From an uncultured Bacteroidota bacterium (lineage in GTDB: Bacteria; Bacteroidota; Bacteroidia; Chitinophagales; Chitinophagaceae): a stretch of DNA of 6,029 bases. The stretch spans positions 1 to 6,029 of the forward strand of contig CAMLGP010000200.1 in the NCBI GenBank assembly GCA_946479535.1, read 5' to 3'. Position numbers and translations under genes: made by a program. The notes beneath the pieces were generated by a model. It saw nothing but the letters and a program-made list of their open reading frames with translations, was not told the DNA's origin and searched no databases. Shown one piece after another: positions 1 through 3,883 of this stretch (position 1 is the stretch's first letter; every line of letters starts with the position of its first letter).

Positions 1-696
1 GTCATAGTCAAATCGAATAAATTCAACGTTAATACTCTCCGGAACTATTATACTGCTATAGTCATTTATTGTCAAGATCACATAGCAGCCTTTAGGATTT
101 CCGTCTTTTGGCTTACCAACTGATCCAATGTTAATGGCGTGGCGAAAATGATTTTTATTCTCATCCATTGAGTTCAAAATCCTGTGATAAGGCTTATGCG
201 TATGGCCAAAACACATTATATCAGCATCCGCATCATGCAGGATCCTCAACAGGCTTTTCTCCTCCCTGTCTTCAAAAAGATATTCATTTATTTTTCGCGG
301 ACTGCCATGTACCAACAATAGATTGAGCTTTTCATTATTTAACTGAAATTCAACTTTTATATGTGCCGGTAAAGTTCTTAAATATTTTCTCTCCTCTGGT
401 TTTACCAGCGAATTGGTATACGATATGGATATTTTTCCCATCTCCTTTTCTCCATCAGTTTTATAGACACAGCCGCATTCATCACTCATCAGGCCGATGC
501 CCTGATCATAGTTGCCTGCAAGGGTAGGAATACCCCGACTTTTAATTTCATTAACCACTTCGTTCGGCCAAATATTATAGCCAACTAAATCACCCAGGCA
601 ATAAATTGCATCCGGTTTTTGTTCTTCAATGCTTTTTAAACAGGCTTCAAGAGCGGGGAGGTTGGCGTGAATATCACTAAACAGAGCTATTCTCAT
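1..696 (-). CDS. Metallophosphoesterase (calcineurin-like, YfcE/ApaH-related), 3' end cut by window edge
   Basis: The frame is open from the ATG at 694-696 to the window edge, giving 232 residues without a stop. It was found by translating the minus strand by eye. Motifs of the calcineurin-like phosphoesterase fold appear in order: SDIHAN (D8, H10), GDLVGYN (D36), GNYDQGIG (N62, D64), LLVHGSP (H130) and GHTH (164-167, H165 and H167). Near the end INIGSVGKPKDGNP (188-201) is the usual closing motif of small bacterial phosphoesterases. These residues would hold a two-metal centre; the protein is cytosolic, with no signal peptide. The family contains phosphodiesterases and phosphatases, and the substrate cannot be read from the sequence. 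GNYD replaces the more common GNHD, and a DECGC motif (72-76) follows, which I recall as a recurring subfamily pattern. At about 230 residues the protein is probably almost complete. It starts 12 bases after the aquaporin remnant, so it is probably co-transcribed with arsM. The class is secure; a role in arsenic metabolism is inference. Confidence 0.88.
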   Translation of the reverse strand, partial: MRIALFSDIHANLPALEACLKSIEEQKPDAIYCLGDLVGYNIWPNEVVNEIKSRGIPTLAGNYDQGIGLMSDECGCVYKTDGEKEMGKISISYTNSLVKPEERKYLRTLPAHIKVEFQLNNEKLNLLLVHGSPRKINEYLFEDREEKSLLRILHDADADIMCFGHTHKPYHRILNSMDENKNHFRHAINIGSVGKPKDGNPKGCYVILTINDYSSIIVPESINVEFIRFDYD

Positions 697-708
697 TTAG
701 ACGATTTT

Positions 709-867
709 TTAGAAATTAGAGATCATGCTCATCACCATCAATCCAAAGGTTATTGCAATACCTTCATGAGTAATTGAACCACCTGATTCTTTATTAATGA
801 CGATTGCTCCTGTGCCTGCAAACACAAGAGCAAAAGTTCCGGGCAGTTCAGCTAAATATTTGTTCAT
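709..867 (-). pseudogene. Truncated aquaporin / MIP-family channel (N-terminal remnant, 52 codons)
   Basis: A 52-codon frame runs from the ATG at 865-867 to the TAA at 709-711. Its protein begins MNKYLAELPGTFALVFAGTG and continues through SGGSITH (28-34) and GIAITFGLMVMSMI (36-49), which is the start of a MIP channel: helix 1 and most of helix 2. In intact members the sequence continues into SGAHxNPA. Here it ends in SNF and a stop just after helix 2, so both NPA pore motifs and about 175 residues are missing. Two residues look degenerate by recalled family pattern: Pro9 in helix 1, where a large hydrophobic residue is usual, and Glu35 where Val is usual. The frame lies 15 bases after the arsM stop and 12 bases before the phosphoesterase ATG, so the missing part was probably removed by one deletion. 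MIP channels in ars operons (AqpS type) conduct As(III). The fragment cannot form a channel. Whether a short membrane peptide is still made is unknown. Confidence 0.75.
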
Positions 868-882
868 GCTGCCAGTTATTTT

Positions 883-1734
883 TTAGCAGCAGCCACTTCC
901 GGGCTCACAACATTTTCTGTTGTCCTTTGCTGCCTTTTCAGCATACACAGTGATGCTTTGAATGTTTATATTGCTGGCTTTATATTGCTGGATTTCTTCA
1001 GCACTTAAATAATTAGCCAGGATGTCATCAGGAATTGTAATGTTCTTTTCCTTTTGAAGTGTGATGTTTGCAAATCCTGCTTCTTCAATAATAGATAAAT
1101 ACTCTTTTTTCTGAATTGCTCCGGAAATACAACCGGCATACAATTCTGCAACCTGTTTCCATTTTTCTGGCAACTCTCCTTCAAGAACAATATCAGAGAT
1201 AGAAAAATGGCCACCGGGCTTTAATACTCTAAAAATTTCGCTGAACACTTTGTGCTTGTTTGGAACTAAATTCAAAACACAGTTGCTAACAATAACATCA
1301 GCTTTGTTGCTGGTAACAGGCATGCTGTCAATATCGCCCTGTCTGAATTCTACATTATTGAAGCCTCTTACTTCCGCATTTTGTCTTGCCCTTTCGATCA
1401 TTGCAGGTGTAAAATCAATGCCAATCACTTTCCCGCCTTCGCCTGTTTCATGTCTGGCAATAAAAGCATCATTACCCGCACCACTACCGAGATCAATAAC
1501 GGTATCACCTTTTTTTATCCGGGCAAATTGTGTTGGCAGCCCACAGCCTAAACCTAGATCAGCGTCAGCATTATAGCCTTCTAATTTGCTATAATCATCA
1601 GACATAATATTGTAAACATCATCACCACAACATACAGCGGTGGCGCCACAGCAGGATGCCTGGTTAGTTTCTTTGTCTTGCAAGGCAATTTCCGAATATT
1701 TCTGCCTTACTACTTCTTTTAAATTTTTTTCCAT
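883..1734 (-). CDS. arsM: Arsenite S-adenosylmethionine methyltransferase ArsM
   Basis: This cytosolic enzyme transfers methyl groups from S-adenosylmethionine to As(III), giving mono-, di- and trimethylated arsenic. The 283-residue protein has a Rossmann SAM-binding motif, DLGSGAGNDA (81-90), an acidic GID loop (105-107) and a QGDIDSMP segment (132-139). The three cysteines expected of an ArsM are present: C64 in GLGCG, C152 in SNCVLNL and C202 in GCISGA, corresponding by motif to Cys72, Cys174 and Cys224 of the Cyanidioschyzon enzyme. Extra cysteine pairs lie near the N-terminus (28-29, 35-36) and at the C-terminus (275-276, 282-283), as is common in bacterial ArsM, and may help to capture As(III). 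Length and motif order fit a full protein. The ATG at 1732-1734 has no Shine-Dalgarno sequence, only an A-rich leader, which is normal for Bacteroidota. arsR ends 52 bases upstream, and an ArsR-type palindrome (1753-1768) lies in that gap, suggesting an internal regulated promoter as well as read-through from arsR. Confidence 0.96.
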   Translation of the reverse strand: MEKNLKEVVRQKYSEIALQDKETNQASCCGATAVCCGDDVYNIMSDDYSKLEGYNADADLGLGCGLPTQFARIKKGDTVIDLGSGAGNDAFIARHETGEGGKVIGIDFTPAMIERARQNAEVRGFNNVEFRQGDIDSMPVTSNKADVIVSNCVLNLVPNKHKVFSEIFRVLKPGGHFSISDIVLEGELPEKWKQVAELYAGCISGAIQKKEYLSIIEEAGFANITLQKEKNITIPDDILANYLSAEEIQQYKASNINIQSITVYAEKAAKDNRKCCEPGSGCC

Positions 1735-1750
1735 GACTATACTTTTTTAT

Positions 1751-1781
1751 TAATTGTAATATTGCGATCAATTAGGTCAAA
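1751..1781 (-). promoter_or_regulatory. Possible Bacteroidota-type promoter for arsM
   Basis: On the minus strand TTTG (1781-1778) is followed after 19 bases by TACAATTA (1758-1751). This resembles the -33 TTTG and -7 TAnnTTTG boxes described for Bacteroides, with two mismatches in the -7 box. Transcription would start about ten bases before the arsM ATG at 1734. The operator at 1753-1768 covers the -7 box, so a bound repressor would block it. The boxes are weak and the call is tentative. Confidence 0.3.
1753..1768. promoter_or_regulatory. Putative ArsR operator in front of arsM
   Basis: The plus strand reads ATTGTAATATTGCGAT, an imperfect palindrome centred between 1760 and 1761. Read on the minus strand it is ATCGCAATATTACAAT, which matches the element in front of arsR (2121-2136) at 15 of 16 bases. 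It lies 18 bases upstream of the arsM ATG. A second, overlapping pair of arms, TAATTG (1751-1756) and CAATTA (1769-1774), gives further dyad symmetry with its centre shifted by two bases. ArsR/SmtB repressors bind such palindromes as dimers. The shared sequence is seen directly; binding is inferred. Confidence 0.65.
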
Positions 1782-1786
1782 AAATT

Positions 1787-2116
1787 TTAGCAACAGTTGT
1801 CACTGGTCAGATTGGCAACAAAAAAGGATCCCAAAGCTGATCGGTATTGATTCCATATCTTCCCGTCTATACAATAACACACACTTGTACCTTCAATAGT
1901 TCCTTTGATTAGTCCGGCGTTTTTAAGCTCTTTTAAATGCTGCGAAATTGTAGCCTGGGCAAGACCTAACTCGTCAACTAAATCACCACAAATGCATGCT
2001 TTTGATTTGATAAGCTGCTGGATAATTGCAATTCTCGCCGGATGCGCAAGTGCCTTCATCATGGAAGCCAGCTTATTCTGCTTTTCTGAAAATATTTCTG
2101 TTTTTGTCAAACCCAT
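1787..2116 (-). CDS. arsR: ArsR-family arsenic-responsive transcriptional repressor
   Basis: This is a 109-residue winged-helix repressor of the ArsR/SmtB family, expected to bind DNA as a dimer and release it on As(III) binding. KALAHPARIAIIQQL (21-35) is the typical opening segment. ACICGDLVDEL (40-50) holds the C41-x-C43 metalloid site at the same place as the CVCD motif of R773 ArsR. AQATISQHLKELKNAGLI (53-70) is the DNA-recognition helix region, and EGTSVCYCI (75-83) is the wing. Further cysteines (80, 82, 108, 109) could give the third ligand. I chose the Met codon at 2114-2116. A longer frame from 2155 would add 13 residues, but those codons read straight through the 16-bp operator at 2121-2136, and relatives as I recall them begin MGxTKT. 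The gene leads the arsM cluster with a 52-base gap and is probably autoregulated. The family call is very secure; arsenic rather than another metalloid follows from the CxC site and the arsM neighbour. Confidence 0.95.
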   Translation of the reverse strand: MGLTKTEIFSEKQNKLASMMKALAHPARIAIIQQLIKSKACICGDLVDELGLAQATISQHLKELKNAGLIKGTIEGTSVCYCIDGKIWNQYRSALGSFFVANLTSDNCC

Positions 2117-2120
2117 ATCA

Positions 2121-2136
2121 ATCGCAATATTACGAT
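2121..2136. promoter_or_regulatory. Putative ArsR operator in front of arsR
   Basis: ATCGCAATATTACGAT on the plus strand is palindromic at 14 of 16 positions (its complement reads ATCGTAATATTGCGAT). It matches the element before arsM (1753-1768, minus strand) at 15 of 16 bases. It ends only four bases before the chosen arsR start at 2116, exactly where an ArsR autorepression site would overlap the promoter. The sequence match is seen directly; binding by this ArsR is inferred from family behaviour. Confidence 0.7.
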
Positions 2137-2156
2137 GTAATAAAGTCCCAACCAAA
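2125..2156 (-). promoter_or_regulatory. Possible Bacteroidota-type promoter for arsR
   Basis: On the minus strand TTTG (2156-2153) is followed after 20 bases by TAATATTG (2132-2125), one mismatch from the Bacteroides -7 consensus TAnnTTTG. The -7 box is the core of the operator palindrome, which fits direct repression. The start site expected from this box lies at about 2117-2120, next to the arsR ATG at 2116, so the mRNA would have almost no leader. The call rests on consensus matching only. Confidence 0.35.
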
Positions 2157-2202
2157 TCTTTTCTGAGATATCCTGGAAAAGAGGGTTTAGTGGGTGATTT
2201 TC

Positions 2203-2226
2203 AAAACTTAAGGATGCTTAAATTTC
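2203..2226 (-). terminator. Weak terminator-like hairpin after the outer membrane protein gene
   Basis: Read on the minus strand, AAATTTAAG, the loop CATC and CTTAAGTTTT form a stem of nine to ten pairs, including one or two G-U wobbles. The 3' arm ends in a short U run. It lies 36 bases after the stop codon at 2262 and well before the arsR promoter, a sensible place to end the barrel-protein transcript. The stem is AT-rich and the U run short, so termination strength is doubtful. Confidence 0.35.
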
Positions 2227-2261
2227 TTTCAGTAGAGATCTGTGTCTTGCCTGGTAATGAA

Positions 2262-3722
2262 TTAGAATTTAAAACAATCCAACACTTTCCGCTGCTTACG
2301 CGATAATTTCTCTCCTCCATCACGACTGGTATTACTGTCTTCTTCTCTTTTCTTCCCCGGTCTAAAAGTAAGCGCGAGATAGAAACCGCCTCTGTGAAGA
2401 CTATTTTTACCGAAAACGTTAGCCCAGTTGTGAACACCCAATAATAATGGCCCTGCCCTCAATGCGCCACCTATCCAAACCTGCTGACGAATATTGAGTG
2501 TTACAGGCAAATAAGCTCCTAATAACCGTGTCTCATAGCGCGGTGTGATAGCCAGTAGGTTCATATCCTTAACAAAAAGATATTTTTCTGATAGTACAGA
2601 AGTAACGGGTATAGTCAATTCGGCATTAACATAAAAATTACCCTGAAGGTGACGGTCTGCATTGATGATAATCCGTGCCGGATGCATTATGGTGAAATTA
2701 CCCGTTGGCGTACTGATGGAACCTGCAAGTGATGTCAATGTATCAATAGCTTCTTCAATAGTTTCAACATTTTCAAAGCTGGATTCCACCATGGAATCTG
2801 TAATATTATCCTTATTAAAAATAGCATTCCTGCTGTTCCGGCTATACTGGTAGGAACTAAAGCCCAGATCCATTACAGAAGCACCAATTTTCCACTCATA
2901 TTCATACTCGCTTTCACTTTCATAAGATGGAATGATGTATTCAAGACCGGCGCTCACTGAAAACCCGGTGCGTGAACGGCGCATGATATCTCTGAAACTG
3001 TTATCACGGGCATCATCGATATTGGCAGAATAACCATAAACCAACTCGGCATTGCTGATATCGAAGCTGCGGTTGCCTGATCCTCCGGAACCTATATAAT
3101 TAATATTGTGGCCACCGAGATACCCACCTCCCATGCCGCGGTTTAAAGACAATGTAACTCCGGCATTAATGATAGCCGAACCGTTGTCAACAATCGTCCG
3201 CCCATAACTTCCAAATACCTCCAGCCAGTTGGTGACCCTTGCAGTGGCAGAAAATGGAAGATTATTGGTATTAATATCCAAAAAAGAATGAAGGTCCTGC
3301 AAGGTATCCTGCCAGTTAACGCGTGAGGTACTTGCAGAAAAGGCAGACCGGAAATTAACGCCAAAGGCAATGGCCTGCCGGCTATCCAGACGGATACGGG
3401 CATTCAGCAAATGAAGATCTGTATTGCCTGCAATAAACCGTTTACCCTCACCATTTACGGATCCAATTTTTAAGTTACCGGGATTGAGCAGGGAAGCATT
3501 ATTTAATACAAAGGCATTTGTGGTATGTTTTTCCTGAACAGAAAAAACTGTCACATCCCAACTATAAGGAATATGAACAATGGAAGCAGGATTATTATGC
3601 ACAGTAAGGCTGCCCCCGGCCCTCATAGAACCATGAATAGCCTGATAATTCTGTGCCCGGGCTGAACCAGATCCCTCCAACACAAGCAACACAACCGCAA
3701 AATATCTTAAAAATAAATGCAT
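2262..3722 (-). CDS. Predicted outer membrane beta-barrel protein, DUF5723-like, function unknown
   Basis: The 486-residue protein begins with a clear signal peptide: a basic residue (R6), a hydrophobic core (7-15), and ARA at 21-23 followed by QN, a likely signal peptidase I site after A23. The mature part has many short alternating strands with aromatic ends, an NNPAS motif (43-47), AFGVNFRS (119-126) and a last strand GGFYLALTFRP (445-455). This is the look of the DUF5723 family of Bacteroidota outer membrane proteins, which I assign by pattern only. Two parts stand out: an acidic-aromatic run SESEYEYEW (269-277) and a charged tail of about 30 residues after the last strand, ending KVLDCFKF. 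The ATG at 3720-3722 is preceded by AGGA nine bases upstream, and the signal peptide starts directly there. It is separated by 145-161 base gaps from both neighbours, so it is probably transcribed alone. No catalytic motif is visible, and no substrate or partner can be named. Confidence 0.7.
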   Translation of the reverse strand: MHLFLRYFAVVLLVLEGSGSARAQNYQAIHGSMRAGGSLTVHNNPASIVHIPYSWDVTVFSVQEKHTTNAFVLNNASLLNPGNLKIGSVNGEGKRFIAGNTDLHLLNARIRLDSRQAIAFGVNFRSAFSASTSRVNWQDTLQDLHSFLDINTNNLPFSATARVTNWLEVFGSYGRTIVDNGSAIINAGVTLSLNRGMGGGYLGGHNINYIGSGGSGNRSFDISNAELVYGYSANIDDARDNSFRDIMRRSRTGFSVSAGLEYIIPSYESESEYEYEWKIGASVMDLGFSSYQYSRNSRNAIFNKDNITDSMVESSFENVETIEEAIDTLTSLAGSISTPTGNFTIMHPARIIINADRHLQGNFYVNAELTIPVTSVLSEKYLFVKDMNLLAITPRYETRLLGAYLPVTLNIRQQVWIGGALRAGPLLLGVHNWANVFGKNSLHRGGFYLALTFRPGKKREEDSNTSRDGGEKLSRKQRKVLDCFKF

Positions 3723-3740
3723 GAATATCCGTCCTGACTA

Positions 3741-3754
3741 ATAACGTAAGTTAT
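3741..3754. promoter_or_regulatory. Short dyad upstream of the barrel-protein gene
   Basis: ATAAC, four bases (GTAA), then GTTAT form a perfect inverted repeat centred about 25 bases before the ATG at 3722. The place fits a regulator site or an mRNA leader structure. It is short enough to occur by chance, no copy was seen elsewhere in the window, and no regulator can be named. Confidence 0.2.
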
Positions 3755-3802
3755 CGGTATTTATTTGGGTTAGGAAGCCTTTAAATGTTTTAAAATCTAA
3801 AG

Positions 3803-3821
3803 TTTTCCGCCTGGCGGAAAA
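3803..3821. repeat. CCGCCTGGCGG hairpin (perfect 8-bp arms, 3-base loop) between genes
   Basis: TTTTCCGC, the loop CTG and GCGGAAAA make a perfect hairpin 62 bases after the GH127 stop codon. Its position suggests an mRNA 3' end structure or transcription end for the GH127 gene. It is not a textbook intrinsic terminator, because the U and A runs are inside the stem and no clean U run follows on either strand; on the minus strand CTTTAGATTTT comes next. From memory, similar CCGCCWGGCGG elements are dispersed in many Bacteroidota genomes, so it may be a copy of such an element. Only one copy lies in this window. The remaining 161-base gap (3723-3883) holds only this and the dyad at 3741-3754. 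Confidence 0.55.
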
Positions 3822-3883
3822 TGGGAGGAAGGCAATCACTATTCGGATTTTAATAAAACTATTTCCTCAAACAGGAGCGTCAT

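Noticed and set aside
709..867. The 52-codon frame as an intact small membrane protein
   Set aside because: The match to MIP helix 1 and the SGGSITH loop is too specific, and it breaks off inside the family fold. A relic is the simpler reading, though translation cannot be excluded.
1250..1576. 108-codon open frame on the plus strand with hydrophobic stretches
   Set aside because: It is antisense to the conserved SAM-binding core of arsM. The hydrophobic look comes from reading that region in reverse, and no upstream gene signals are seen.
2117..2155. Longer arsR start (Met codon at 2153-2155, 122 residues)
   Set aside because: The extra 13 codons read through the 16-bp operator and the likely -7 box, and they do not resemble ArsR N-termini. 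The Met at 2116 gives the usual MGxTKT start.
1905..2306. 133-codon open frame on the plus strand crossing arsR and the intergenic gap
   Set aside because: Most of it is antisense to arsR, it crosses the operator and the hairpin at 2203-2226, and it has no family resemblance.
2201..2437. 78-codon minus-strand frame overlapping the end of the barrel-protein gene
   Set aside because: It overlaps the barrel-protein coding region in another frame and has no domain or plausible start signals.
3803..3821. Standard rho-independent terminator
   Set aside because: No U run follows the stem on either strand, so it is listed as a hairpin repeat with a possible 3' end role.
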